Origin: MED-G105 sp038522945 | GTDB lineage: Bacteria; Pseudomonadota; Alphaproteobacteria; Caulobacterales; Parvularculaceae | Length of the DNA stretch: 64,000 bases | Assembly: GCA_038522945.1 (NCBI GenBank) | Contig: JBCBJV010000005.1 | Location: 1-64,000 of the forward strand | Direction: 5' to 3' | Part shown: one piece after another, positions 26,187-35,309 of the stretch | Position numbering within the stretch: position 1 is the first letter of the stretch | Layout: every line of letters starts with the position of its first letter | Made by a program: the position numbers and the translations under genes | Notes under the pieces: generated by a model | What the model was told of the DNA's origin: nothing | The model's database searches: none | The model's input: only the letters and a program-made list of their open reading frames with translations

Positions 26187-27494
26187 TTAGCCATTATGGG
26201 CTAGGACTTCTCCAGCCAGATAAAGCGAGCCACAGATCAAAAAGCGCGCCTTCCCGTTGACGGACTGGCGCGCTTTTTTTGTTGCTTCCTCAAGTGTTGC
26301 CGCTGAGATTGCATCGAAGCCTTCGGCACGGGCGACATCGGCAAGCTCGCCCGCTGACCGGGCAGCGCGATGGTCGGCGGCGACAGTCACAATCCGCTTA
26401 GCCAATCCAGCAAAGACACCAAGAAAGCCGCTCGCGTCCTTATTGCTCTGCATACCAACAATCATAATGAGAGGTTTGGGGCGATTTTCCTCAAACTCCG
26501 CAAGGGCCATGCAAACCGCCTCAGCAGCACTCACATTATGGCCACCGTCCAGCCAAACCTCTGTCTCTTCGTCAGGGTCTGGGCACAGGCACTCAACGAT
26601 TGGGCCCGTCGTTAGTCGTTGAAGACGGGCTGGCCAGTGCGCCTGGCGAATGCCGGCTGACAGCGCATCGTCAGTAACTTGAATACCGGCTGCGCGCACG
26701 GCAGCGACAGCAAGCGCCGCATTTTGCACCTGATGGGCACCAGCCATGCGCGGCCCGTCCAGGTCACACAACCCGGTCTCATCCTGGTAGACAATCCCAC
26801 CATGTTCCGGCCAGGCGGTCCATTCCTGACCAGAACGATAAAGCGGTGCCCGGCGCTTTAACGCCGCCATCTCGAGCGCCGCGCCTGCTTCCGGGGATTG
26901 CACTCCAATGACTGCGGGCACATCCGCTTTAAAGATTCCTGCTTTTTCCTGGGCAATCAGTGTGAGTGTGTTACCGAGAAACTGTTCGTGATCAAACGAA
27001 ACAGGGGTGATCACTGTAGCAAGAGGCGCCTTCAGGACATTCGTGGCGTCAAGCCGACCGCCCAAGCCGACCTCCAACACCAGATAATCGGCGGGTACTT
27101 CAGAGAACGCAACGAACCCTGCGCAAGTAAGCGTTTCAAAAAAGGTGAGCGGTGCATCGCCAGCCGCCTCATCAACGCGCTGAATTGCCAACAACAAATC
27201 GGCATCGCTGATCTGTTCGCCAGCGAGAACAATCCGTTCATTGTACTGAACGAGGTGCGGCGACGTATAGCGATGAACACGCGCGCCGCTTGCCTCAAGG
27301 ATTGAAGCCAGAAAACTGACTGTTGACCCTTTCCCGTTTGTACCCGCCACATGAAAAGTGGGGGGGAGTTTGTCTTGAGGGTTGCCAAGCCGCGCGAGAA
27401 CCTCAGTGATACGCTCCAGACCCAGGTCGATCATGAGCGGTCGCCGCCGCGAGACGTCTTCCAAGAGCCGCGCGAGCGTGGATTGCGCTGTCAT
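26187..27494 (-). CDS. folC: Folylpolyglutamate/dihydrofolate synthase
   Basis: Adds glutamate to dihydropteroate and to folates. The 435-residue Mur-ligase-type enzyme has the ATP-binding loop GTNGKGST at 51-58, the Mur ligase LEVGLGGRLDATNVL segment and the DGGHNVSA C-terminal domain motif. It is the last gene of trpA-accD-folC, 39 bases after accD. Its 3' coding end contains the bidirectional terminator described for trxA. Confidence 0.95.
   Translation of the reverse strand: MTAQSTLARLLEDVSRRRPLMIDLGLERITEVLARLGNPQDKLPPTFHVAGTNGKGSTVSFLASILEASGARVHRYTSPHLVQYNERIVLAGEQISDADLLLAIQRVDEAAGDAPLTFFETLTCAGFVAFSEVPADYLVLEVGLGGRLDATNVLKAPLATVITPVSFDHEQFLGNTLTLIAQEKAGIFKADVPAVIGVQSPEAGAALEMAALKRRAPLYRSGQEWTAWPEHGGIVYQDETGLCDLDGPRMAGAHQVQNAALAVAAVRAAGIQVTDDALSAGIRQAHWPARLQRLTTGPIVECLCPDPDEETEVWLDGGHNVSAAEAVCMALAEFEENRPKPLIMIVGMQSNKDASGFLGVFAGLAKRIVTVAADHRAARSAGELADVARAEGFDAISAATLEEATKKARQSVNGKARFLICGSLYLAGEVLAHNG
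26239..26280 (+). terminator. Strong terminator for trxA, inside folC coding sequence
   Basis: The arms (five A plus GCGCGCC at 26239-26250; GGCGCGC plus T-run at 26267-26280) form a perfect 12-bp stem with seven consecutive T on the plus strand. The 16-base loop contains its own CCGT/ACGG pairing. It ends transcripts coming from addAB-trxA. On the minus strand it also has an A-stem/T-run layout, and there it lies within the last 30 codons of folC. Confidence 0.8.
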
Positions 27495-27533
27495 GTAGAA
27501 GGATTTTCCTTTGGGCCGGCTCTAGGCTTCCGG

Positions 27534-28547
27534 TTACTCCGCTGCCTTGTCGAGACCTGATCCATCGCTATCGGCCTCAGCGGGTTCACCGTCGGTGTCG
27601 TTTGCCGCAACTGCCGAGGGCGCGGTTTCAGGAGACGCGCTGGCATCCGCCTGCTTGGTTATTTTCGGATCTGCTTCCGGACGCGCAGTAGCCAGGCCAT
27701 GATTTGTCAAGACACGGATCAATTGAGCAAGGGTCGCTTTCATCTCATGGCGATGGACAACCAAATCCACCATGCCCTTGTCATAGAGAAATTCCGAGCG
27801 CTGGAACCCTTCAGGTAATTTCTCGCGAATGGTCTGCTCAATCACACGGGGGCCGGCAAAACCGATTAATGCGCCGGGTTCAGCTAAATGGATATCGCCC
27901 AACATGGCATAAGACGCGGTGACGCCGCCGGTGGTCGGGTGAGTAATAACGACGAGAAACGGTAAGCCCGCCTCACGCATCATTTGTACCGCGATTGTTG
28001 TGCGCGGCATCTGCATCAGGGAAAGAATTCCCTCCTGCATGCGTGCGCCGCCGGATGCGGTGAAGACAATCAGGGGCGTCCTGTGCTCAACGGCCGTCTC
28101 CGCAGCGGTAAGCAGCGCCTCACCTAGAGCCATGCCCATAGAGCCGCCCATAAAGTCAAAATTCTGAACGGCACACACCACATCGAGGCCGTCGATCTTG
28201 CCTTTAGCAACGTACATCGCGTCCTGTTGCTCGGTCTTGCGTCGGCTGTCTTTCAACCGGTCCACGTAGCGGCGTTCGTCCTTGAACTTCAGCGGGTCGA
28301 GGGCAGGTTCTGGCAGAATGATCGCGTCATACTCGCCATCATCGAAGGTGTAACTCAATCGATCGGCGACCGTGACACGCATATGGTGCCCGCAGGATGA
28401 GCAGACATTTTGCGCGGCTTCCAGATCACGCCGGAACATCATCTCCCCGCAATTGGTGCATTTTACCCAAAGTGCACTCGCCCCGTCGTCTTCTTTCTTG
28501 AAGATGTTCTTTATGCCTGGGGGCGTCAGATTGGAAAGCCAGCTCAT
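27534..28547 (-). CDS. accD: Acetyl-CoA carboxylase carboxyltransferase subunit beta
   Basis: Beta subunit of the carboxyltransferase that makes malonyl-CoA for fatty-acid synthesis. The 337 residues have the zinc ribbon Cys30-x2-Cys33...Cys49-x2-Cys52 and the crotonase-like core with GGSMGMALGEALLTA and TASGGARMQEGI. About 50 C-terminal residues after residue 285 are low-complexity, rich in Ala, Asp, Glu and Pro, and likely disordered. It overlaps trpA by ATGA and is followed by folC. Confidence 0.96.
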   Translation of the reverse strand: MSWLSNLTPPGIKNIFKKEDDGASALWVKCTNCGEMMFRRDLEAAQNVCSSCGHHMRVTVADRLSYTFDDGEYDAIILPEPALDPLKFKDERRYVDRLKDSRRKTEQQDAMYVAKGKIDGLDVVCAVQNFDFMGGSMGMALGEALLTAAETAVEHRTPLIVFTASGGARMQEGILSLMQMPRTTIAVQMMREAGLPFLVVITHPTTGGVTASYAMLGDIHLAEPGALIGFAGPRVIEQTIREKLPEGFQRSEFLYDKGMVDLVVHRHEMKATLAQLIRVLTNHGLATARPEADPKITKQADASASPETAPSAVAANDTDGEPAEADSDGSGLDKAAE

Positions 28548-29377
28548 TTGCGATCTCCTCGCGCCACTCGCACCGCGTCTGAAAGTTCGCGCGCGAAGCT
28601 CAATACACCGTTAACGACAATATCAGGCTTGTTTGCCTCGCTCGCAAGGGCGCTTTCGATTTCGTTGACGAGCGCCGAGCCAACGACGACCCCATCTGCG
28701 ATACGCGCCATTCCCCGGGCTTGATCAGGCGTTTTGATGCCAAAACCAACGGCCACGGGCAAACCGCTTGCCGCACTGAGGGCCTCAGTTGCGCTCTTCA
28801 CATCGCCCGCATCGGCAGATTTCTGGCCAGTGACCCCGGCGACAGACACGTAATAGACGAATCCAGAGGCGTTCTTAACGACAGCGGGCAGGCGCTTTTC
28901 ATCGGTCGTGGGCGTCGCCAAACGAATGAAATCAAGGCCCGCCGCTCGGGCTGGAAGGCAAAGCTCAGCGTCTTCTTCCGGGGGCAAATCGACCACGATC
29001 AGACCATCCACGCCAGCGTCAGATGCGTCCTTGAGAAATTGCTCAATGCCGTAGGCAGCAAAAGGATTGAAATAGCCCATCAAGATAATAGGCGTTGCAT
29101 CATCCGTTCGGCGGAATTCCCGAACCATATCGAGGGTCTTAGCGAGGGTCTGCCCTGCCTTGAGCGCGCGCAAGCCTGCCGCCTGAATAGCTGGGCCGTC
29201 GGCCATGGGGTCGGTAAAGGCGACGCCGAGCTCAATGAGGTCAGCCCCTGCTGCGGGAAGCCTTTTCAGGATCTCAGACGATGTTTCTAGGTCAGGGTCT
29301 CCCGCCATAATAAACGGGATAAACGCGGCCCGGTTCGCTGCTTTCAACGCCTCAAAGCGCTCTGTGATCCTAGACAC
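28544..29377 (-). CDS. trpA: Tryptophan synthase alpha chain
   Basis: Cleaves indole-3-glycerol phosphate to indole for TrpB. About 277 residues. I chose the GTG at 29377 because GGAG lies five bases upstream and it gives the family N-terminus (SRITERFEALKAANRAAFIPFIMAGDPD); the open frame to 29614 is not credible. The catalytic Glu and Asp lie in LIELGVAFTDPMADGPAIQ, with Ala-Phe-Thr where most homologues have Pro-Phe-Ser. trpF and trpB, which usually precede trpA in this cluster, are not next to it. Confidence 0.93.
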   Translation of the reverse strand: MSRITERFEALKAANRAAFIPFIMAGDPDLETSSEILKRLPAAGADLIELGVAFTDPMADGPAIQAAGLRALKAGQTLAKTLDMVREFRRTDDATPIILMGYFNPFAAYGIEQFLKDASDAGVDGLIVVDLPPEEDAELCLPARAAGLDFIRLATPTTDEKRLPAVVKNASGFVYYVSVAGVTGQKSADAGDVKSATEALSAASGLPVAVGFGIKTPDQARGMARIADGVVVGSALVNEIESALASEANKPDIVVNGVLSFARELSDAVRVARGDRK

Positions 29378-29483
29378 TTCATCTCCGATTTTGGCCTGGC
29401 GGCGGGGCTGAAATACCTCACCGCGAGCCCGTGGTCTTAGCCTCGGAGAGCAATTGGAGGCAAGTGTGGAAAGCCTCGCGTAG

Positions 29484-29852
29484 TTAGTGGAGATCAACGT
29501 AGATCCGCACACCATCGACCCAGCGATAATGGGCACGTCTGTGCCGGTCGTAGAGATAGTCAATTTTGGCCGCGCGACGCGCCTCACCCCTTGACGGGAC
29601 ATAGTAAAAAGCACTCTGAGGACAGACGGTCACGGATCGGTCCCGGCGGTCCTCGCGACGGTCGAGACGATCTTCAACAACATCAAGGCGGGAATAATCG
29701 TGCCGCTCATCGCGCCGGCTCTCACGTCGGTCAATCCGGTCCTCGATGAGATCCGGGCATTTGTTGGGATTAACGCGCCATTGGCCCGCAAAGGCAGGCG
29801 TCGCAACAGACATGGCGGCCAGGCTGACCAGGGACGTGAGAATGAGTTTCAT
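29484..29852 (-). CDS. Small secreted Arg/Asp-rich hypothetical protein
   Basis: I do not recognise the family. The 122 residues start with a clear signal peptide (cleavage after TPAFA). The middle is a repetitive, highly charged region with two similar blocks (DRIDRRESRRDERHD and DRLDRREDRRD), then an aromatic/basic C-terminus (HRRAHYRWVDGVRIYVDLH). Two cysteines (in NKCPD and VCPQS) could form a disulfide. AAAAGGA precedes the ATG. It is transcribed toward trpA, with 106 bases between. Confidence 0.65.
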   Translation of the reverse strand: MKLILTSLVSLAAMSVATPAFAGQWRVNPNKCPDLIEDRIDRRESRRDERHDYSRLDVVEDRLDRREDRRDRSVTVCPQSAFYYVPSRGEARRAAKIDYLYDRHRRAHYRWVDGVRIYVDLH

Positions 29853-30032
29853 CGCAGAGTTCCTTTTCCGATCTACAGATCCCGCCCGATTGGGGTCCGT
29901 TATCTGTAAAACGCATCAGAAGCCTCCCGCCGGTCGCGACGTTCCGGGGCGATTTCTAGGAAATACCAGGGCCAAATTGGGGCATGGTTAACGGCGAATT
30001 ACTGATCAATCACTGTTCTTTGGGAAAGACCC

Positions 30033-31727
30033 TCAGCAGCTCGATAACTCTTTGTACTGCGCTTCTTCCTGGGGCACCCAGACAGCCATGCCATCAACGA
30101 TCTGGCACTGCTCGTCCGAAGAAAGGCCCGAATCCCCGCGAAGATCAGAGAACAGACGCTCGAAACTGTCGCCTTCTTTGATCGCCTCGACCCCACCATC
30201 GCTCGGCGCATCTAGGCGTAAAACAAAGGGCGCGGGGCCTTCCGTATACGCCTGCCAATCCGCCTCCCCCGGTGCGCTCGGCTTACCGTCCCGAGCGAAG
30301 GATGCCCAATAGGCCATCATTGTTGCCGAAAGCGCGAGGCGGTCAGCCTCATTGGATTTTCTGAATAAGAACCGGTCGAGCGGCCCGAAGAACTCAAAAT
30401 CACCAGTGATGAAGGGTATTTCCACTGAGTGTGTGGCACCGAAAAGAAACTCAAAATCCGAAAACAGGATGCTGCCTGCATCGTCCCAGTCAAACCGGTA
30501 GGCATAGACTTCGGTGTGCCCCGCGCCCGCCATTTGATCGGCAGGCCAATCAACGGCCCGGACACGCCAAAGCCGGCTTTGATAGTCAGATGTCGCCTGA
30601 TACATCTCAGGGTCTTTTGCCTGCACCAGAGTCCCGAAGAACCGACGCGTGTAAGCTGGGTCGAGGATCTGGAACAGTTTCATTTCATCGCGGTTCGTCC
30701 CCGTTATGATGGGCACCGCATTAAAGTTCTCCGTTGAACGAAACGCGCCTCGCAAAGGACCTTCTGGCAGGGCAACCCCGTCTTCGATAATCCGTGGCAG
30801 TTCGAGAAAACCGCCAGTTCCCGCGGCCCCGTAAGCGGCGAAAACGTCCTCCGCTGAAATCTGCCTTAGTGCCGATGGGTCCTCTGTACCAAGCGTTTTC
30901 AAGATGCTCTTGGCCGGATTTGCCGAAAGCTCGCCTTCCCAAGCTTCCTTGAAGGAAAAGCTATCAAAGCTCCCGGACTGGACGATCGCCCGGTGGAACA
31001 GGCCCTTTGCCATAGGAGAAGCCAACAGAGCAACGGTGTTATGACCTCCTGCGCTCTCGCCGAAGACCGTGACGCGGGCCGGGTCTCCACCGAACGCGGA
31101 AGCGTTTTCCTGGACCCATTCAAGGGCTGCGATCAGATCAAGAGTGCCAAAATTTGCTGATTGATCCGCTTGCAGATCACTCCCCTCAGCAAGGCGCTCG
31201 TAGGCGAACCAACCGAACGGTCCCAGGCGATATTGCACCGTCAGGACAATGACGTTTTCACGGGCGGCAAGAGCGGAAAAGTCATAGGGTGCGGCGCTTC
31301 CCCAGACATTGCCGCCCCCATGAACCCAAACCATAACGGGAAAGTTCGCTGCAGCGGCCTCTTGCGCGCTCATCGAAGGAGCGAACACATTGAGGTAGAG
31401 ACAGTCTTCACTCCCCACAATCGTGCCTTGTTTTTCACCCACGCTATAGACGTTGGTGAGCTGCGTGCACTCCGCCCCAAACTCAAGGGCCTGGCGTTCA
31501 CCTTGCCAGGCAACAGCGGGCCGAGGCGCGCGCCAACGAAGTTCACCGACGGGCGGGGCTGCAAAAGGAAGGCCCCGCCACACATGGGCGCCAGTCTCAT
31601 TTGAAAACCCAACAATTTTGCCGGCGGCCAGATCTCGTGCCGTTTCAGGATCTGCAACCGGTGCCGGCTCTTTGCTCGCCGAACACGAAATCACGAACAT
31701 CAATACTGCGAAAATAACGGAACGCAT
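30033..31727 (-). CDS. Type-B carboxylesterase, lipoprotein
   Basis: Alpha/beta-hydrolase esterase of 564 residues, probably lipid-anchored in the envelope. The start at 31727 gives a short hydrophobic leader ending in the lipobox-like VISC (Cys15). The nucleophile Ser225 lies in VFGESAGG, the oxyanion region is VWVHGGGNVWG, and the catalytic His is probably in FGATHSVEIPF. Substrate unknown. It is monocistronic, downstream of the pnp terminator; a dyad 35 bases before the start (31762-31781) may be an operator. Confidence 0.9.
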   Translation of the reverse strand: MRSVIFAVLMFVISCSASKEPAPVADPETARDLAAGKIVGFSNETGAHVWRGLPFAAPPVGELRWRAPRPAVAWQGERQALEFGAECTQLTNVYSVGEKQGTIVGSEDCLYLNVFAPSMSAQEAAAANFPVMVWVHGGGNVWGSAAPYDFSALAARENVIVLTVQYRLGPFGWFAYERLAEGSDLQADQSANFGTLDLIAALEWVQENASAFGGDPARVTVFGESAGGHNTVALLASPMAKGLFHRAIVQSGSFDSFSFKEAWEGELSANPAKSILKTLGTEDPSALRQISAEDVFAAYGAAGTGGFLELPRIIEDGVALPEGPLRGAFRSTENFNAVPIITGTNRDEMKLFQILDPAYTRRFFGTLVQAKDPEMYQATSDYQSRLWRVRAVDWPADQMAGAGHTEVYAYRFDWDDAGSILFSDFEFLFGATHSVEIPFITGDFEFFGPLDRFLFRKSNEADRLALSATMMAYWASFARDGKPSAPGEADWQAYTEGPAPFVLRLDAPSDGGVEAIKEGDSFERLFSDLRGDSGLSSDEQCQIVDGMAVWVPQEEAQYKELSSC

Positions 31728-31761
31728 GGACCACACCCCTCAATCGATTGCCGTGATACTA

Positions 31762-31781
31762 CCAACTTGCAGTCAAGTTGG
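31762..31781. promoter_or_regulatory. 8-4-8 inverted repeat upstream of the esterase
   Basis: CCAACTTG and CAAGTTGG are separated by CAGT and match perfectly. It lies between the pnp terminator and the esterase start, so it is more likely an operator for the esterase than a second terminator; no T-run follows on either strand. Confidence 0.4.
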
Positions 31782-31838
31782 AAGCACCGGCATTCCAATC
31801 GGATCGATCACCGCCGCCCGCCCACGGTACCCAAACGG

Positions 31839-31878
31839 AAAACCCCGACACGCAGTGTTACTTGCGCGCCGGGGTTTT
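31839..31878 (-). terminator. Terminator after pnp
   Basis: AAAACCCCG (31839-31847) pairs with CGGGGTTTT (31870-31878). The long loop contains further GCGC/GCGT pairing. On the minus strand the right arm ends in TTTT about 60 bases after the pnp stop. Confidence 0.6.
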
Positions 31879-31901
31879 GATTTGTCGGATAAGAAGAGCG
31901 C

Positions 31902-34022
31902 TTAGTCGTCGTCGCGCGGGATTTCCTTGCCCGTTTCCTGATCGATAATCTTCATGGAGAGCCGCACCTTACCGCGGTCATCAAAGCCGAGCAGCTTGAC
32001 CCATACCTCATCGCCATCTTTAACAACGTCTGTCGTTTTCTCAGGACGGCCATCCGCAAGCTGAGAAATGTGCACGAGGCCATCACGAGCGCCGAAGAAG
32101 TTGACAAAGGCGCCAAAGTCCATGGTCTTCACGACCTTACCTTTGTAGATCTCGCCAACTTCCGGTTCGGCCACAATGGAATGGATCCACTTGTACGCCG
32201 CTTCAATTTTCGCTTTATCGCTGGACGCAATCTTGATCAGGCCTTCGTCGTTGATATCGACTTTGGCACCGGTTTCCTCAACGATTTCACGAATGACCTT
32301 GCCGCCGGAGCCGATCACATCGCGGATCTTGTCTTTGGCAATCTGCATGGTCTCAATCCGCGGCGCATAATCGCCGAGATCATCGCGAGCATTTTCAAGG
32401 GCTTTACCCATCTCACCGAGGATATGCATCCGACCGTCTTTGGCCTGCGCCAAGGCGATCTTCATGATTTCCTCCGTAATGCCCGCAATCTTGATATCCA
32501 TCTGGAGGGACGTCACACCAGCATCTGACCCGGCAACTTTGAAGTCCATATCGCCGAGGTGATCTTCATCACCCAGAATATCTGACAGAACCGCAAAGCG
32601 CTCACCTTCAAGGATGAGGCCCATGGCGATACCGGCAACCGGTCTTTTCACGGGGACACCCGCGTCCATCATGGCCAAGGACGATCCACAAACGGTCGCC
32701 ATTGAGGATGAACCGTTGGATTCCGTAATTTCAGAGACGAGACGGATGACGTAAGGGAACTCTTCGGACTTTGGTAGCACAGCCTGAAGGGCGCGCCAGG
32801 CAAGCTTGCCGTGACCGATTTCGCGGCGGCCAGCACCGCCCATGCGGCCCGTCTCACCAACTGAGTATGGCGGGAAGTTATAATGCAGAAGGAATGTTTC
32901 CTTGTACGTTCCTTCCAGGGAGTCAATGAACTGTTCATCTTCACCCGTACCAAGCGTTGCCACGACCAGCGCCTGTGTTTCGCCTCGGGTGAAGAGTGAT
33001 GACCCGTGGGTGCGCGGCAGAACGCCAACCTCGGATTTGATCGGGCGCACGGTTTTGGTGTCCCGGCCATCGATACGCTCCCCGGTATCTAAGATCCCGT
33101 TACGGACGATATCGGCCTCAATGCTCTTGAAGAGCTCGCTGAGAACGCTCTTGGAAAGCGCATTTTCGTCTTCTTCATTGCAGAATGCCTCAATGGCTTT
33201 CTGCTTGGCCTCTGAGATTTTTTCCTGACGGACCTGTTTGATGGTCTCCTGGTAGGCCGCGCGGACGTCGGCCTCCACCAGATCGCGAACCTTTGCCGGC
33301 CAATCGCCATGGTCTGCTGGTGCAAAATCCCATGGGTCTTTGGCGCTCTCTTCAGCAAAGTCGATAATCATATCGATTGCCTGCTTCGCCGCATCATGAC
33401 CAAACATGACGGCACCAAGCATGACGTCCTCGGACAATTCTTTGGCTTGCGACTCAACCATCATCACAGCATTCGCGGTGCCTGCCATAACAAGATCAAG
33501 GTCCGTTTCCGGCATTACATCAACCGCCGGGTTGAGGACGTATTCGCCGTTGATATAGCCGACGCGGGCCGCCCCGATTGGTCCAAGGAATGGAATACCG
33601 GAAACCGTGAGAGCCGCTGACGTCGCAATCATGGCGACAATGTCAGGGTCGTTCTCCAAATCGTGGCTCAGCACTGTCGCAACGACCTGAACTTCATTCT
33701 TGAAGCCTTTGACGAACAGCGGACGGATCGGCCGGTCGATCAGGCGCGACGTCAGCGTTTCTTTTTCTGTAGGCCGACCTTCCCGCTTGAAGTAGCCGCC
33801 CGGAATACGACCCGAGGCGTAGAACTTCTCCTGGTAGTGAACCGTGAGCGGAAAGAAATCGAAGCCGGGATTAGGCTCCTTCTGGCCAACGACCGCGGCG
33901 AGAACGCTGGTCTCGCCATAGGTCGCCAGGACAGCACCATCGGCTTGCCGGGCAATACGACCCGTCTCAAGCGTTAGCGTACGCCCGCCCCATTCCATCG
34001 ATTTCTTGGTAATTTCAAACAT
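31902..34022 (-). CDS. pnp: Polynucleotide phosphorylase
   Basis: 3'-5' phosphorolytic exoribonuclease and degradosome component. About 706 residues: two RNase PH domains joined by an alpha-helical linker, then a KH domain (RDVIGSGGKVIREIVEETGA) and an S1 domain (YKGKVVKTMDFGAFVNF...GLVHISQLADG). I chose the ATG at 34022, which gives the family N-terminus MFEITKKSMEWGGRTL; the frame extends 25 residues upstream without coding signs. An SDR gene and a hairpin separate it from rpsO. Confidence 0.97.
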   Translation of the reverse strand: MFEITKKSMEWGGRTLTLETGRIARQADGAVLATYGETSVLAAVVGQKEPNPGFDFFPLTVHYQEKFYASGRIPGGYFKREGRPTEKETLTSRLIDRPIRPLFVKGFKNEVQVVATVLSHDLENDPDIVAMIATSAALTVSGIPFLGPIGAARVGYINGEYVLNPAVDVMPETDLDLVMAGTANAVMMVESQAKELSEDVMLGAVMFGHDAAKQAIDMIIDFAEESAKDPWDFAPADHGDWPAKVRDLVEADVRAAYQETIKQVRQEKISEAKQKAIEAFCNEEDENALSKSVLSELFKSIEADIVRNGILDTGERIDGRDTKTVRPIKSEVGVLPRTHGSSLFTRGETQALVVATLGTGEDEQFIDSLEGTYKETFLLHYNFPPYSVGETGRMGGAGRREIGHGKLAWRALQAVLPKSEEFPYVIRLVSEITESNGSSSMATVCGSSLAMMDAGVPVKRPVAGIAMGLILEGERFAVLSDILGDEDHLGDMDFKVAGSDAGVTSLQMDIKIAGITEEIMKIALAQAKDGRMHILGEMGKALENARDDLGDYAPRIETMQIAKDKIRDVIGSGGKVIREIVEETGAKVDINDEGLIKIASSDKAKIEAAYKWIHSIVAEPEVGEIYKGKVVKTMDFGAFVNFFGARDGLVHISQLADGRPEKTTDVVKDGDEVWVKLLGFDDRGKVRLSMKIIDQETGKEIPRDDD

Positions 34023-34073
34023 ACTTTTTCTCTCTTGCATCATCGCCAGAGCGCGGATCGCCCAGGCGGTATC

Positions 34074-34110
34074 TCTAAAAAGCAAAACGCCGCCCATTGC
34101 GGAGCGGCGC
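34074..34110 (-). terminator. Hairpin with T-run between SDR gene and pnp
   Basis: On the minus strand, a GC-rich six-base stem (CGCCGC and GCGGCG, 34109-34088) with a 10-base loop is followed by TTTTGCTTTTT. It lies just after the SDR stop and about 66 bases before the pnp start. It may terminate SDR transcripts, or act in the pnp leader as a processing site for autoregulation as in enterobacteria. Confidence 0.65.
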
Positions 34111-34117
34111 TGCGTGG

Positions 34118-34885
34118 TTATTTCGGCTGCATACGGATCGCCCCGTCTAGCCTTATCACCGTGCCATTGAGCATGGTGTTACGACAAATTTCCATGACGA
34201 GGGAGGCAAACTCTTCCGGCTTACCGAGCCGTTTGGGAAATGGCACCATGGCAGCGAGCGCATCCTGAACCTTCTGGTCCATGCCAGCCATCATCGGAGT
34301 CCAGAAGATCCCAGGTGCAATCGTATTGCACCTAATCCCCATATTCATGAGGTCACGGGCAATCGGCAAAGTCATGCCGGCGACCCCCGCCTTTGACGAG
34401 GTATAAGCAGCCTGACCGATCTGACCATCGAAGGCCGCCACGGAGGCCGTGTTAATTACAACGCCGCGTTCTTCATCCTCAAGCGGATCAAGGGTGGCCA
34501 TTTTCTCTGTAACAAGACGAATGCAGTTGAAGGTGCCGATGAGGTTAACCTCGAGCACCTTCTTATAGCTTTCCAGCTTATGCGGGCCGTTTTTGCCAAC
34601 GGTCTTCTCACCGATGGCAATTCCTGCACAGTTCACCAGAATGCGCGGCACACCGATTGTTGAGACAACACTATCAAGGGCGGCTGCAACGCTTTCCTCG
34701 CTGGAAACATCAACTTGATGGTAGACCCCGCCGAGCTCGGCTGCGAGGGCTTGGCCTTTTTCACTGTTGAGATCCCAGAGTGCGACTTTCACACCATCGG
34801 CCGCGAGGGCCTCAGCCGTTGCCGCACCGAGCCCAGAGGCCCCACCTGTCACGATTGCGCTCAGTCCGGACTGGTCAAGTTTCAT
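34118..34885 (-). CDS. SDR oxidoreductase, 3-hydroxyacyl-CoA dehydrogenase type II-like
   Basis: NAD(H)-dependent short-chain dehydrogenase of 255 residues. The nucleotide motif TGGASGLG is at 13-20, LVNCAG near 87, and the catalytic Ser148, Tyr161 and Lys165 (YTSSK) are intact. The sequence resembles type-II 3-hydroxyacyl-CoA dehydrogenase (HSD17B10-like), which would place it in fatty-acid or branched-chain acyl-CoA oxidation; that substrate is inferred. GGAGAG precedes the ATG. It stands unusually between rpsO and pnp. Confidence 0.88.
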   Translation of the reverse strand: MKLDQSGLSAIVTGGASGLGAATAEALAADGVKVALWDLNSEKGQALAAELGGVYHQVDVSSEESVAAALDSVVSTIGVPRILVNCAGIAIGEKTVGKNGPHKLESYKKVLEVNLIGTFNCIRLVTEKMATLDPLEDEERGVVINTASVAAFDGQIGQAAYTSSKAGVAGMTLPIARDLMNMGIRCNTIAPGIFWTPMMAGMDQKVQDALAAMVPFPKRLGKPEEFASLVMEICRNTMLNGTVIRLDGAIRMQPK

Positions 34886-35039
34886 GGGTTCTCTCCATCA
34901 TTGGCGCTTTATTAATGGCATTGGCAAAGGCCATGGACGTCGTCCAGCAATGGCCAGATAGAAATGCCGCCCGCAACCCTGGAATTGGCAAGCTTGATGC
35001 GCACCGCGTCGATCGAAAAAATCCCGGTGCGCCACCGAC

Positions 35040-35309
35040 TTAGCGACGCAAGCCAAGACGCTCGATAAGCGACTTATAGCGGGCTTCGTCTTTGCCTTTG
35101 ACATAGTCAAGCAAACGTCGACGTTGGGACACCATCTTAAGAAGGCCCCGACGTGAGTGGTTATCTTTCTTGTGGCCTTTAAAGTGTTCAGTGAGGTTCA
35201 AAATCCGCTCTGAGAGGATCGCGACCTGCACTTCGGGTGACCCTGTGTCACCGTCTTTTGTACCATACTCTTTAATCAGCTGAGACTTGCGCTCAGGGGT
35301 AATAGACAT
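35040..35309 (-). CDS. rpsO: 30S ribosomal protein S15
   Basis: Primary 16S rRNA-binding protein of the small subunit. The ATG at 35309 gives the standard 89 residues (MSITPERKSQLIKEYGTKDG to RYKSLIERLGLRR) with the conserved DTGSPEVQVAILSERI segment. The frame extends nine residues upstream without support. A strong hairpin lies about 100 bases upstream of the start. In most bacteria truB precedes and pnp follows directly; here other genes intervene on both sides. Confidence 0.98.
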   Translation of the reverse strand: MSITPERKSQLIKEYGTKDGDTGSPEVQVAILSERILNLTEHFKGHKKDNHSRRGLLKMVSQRRRLLDYVKGKDEARYKSLIERLGLRR

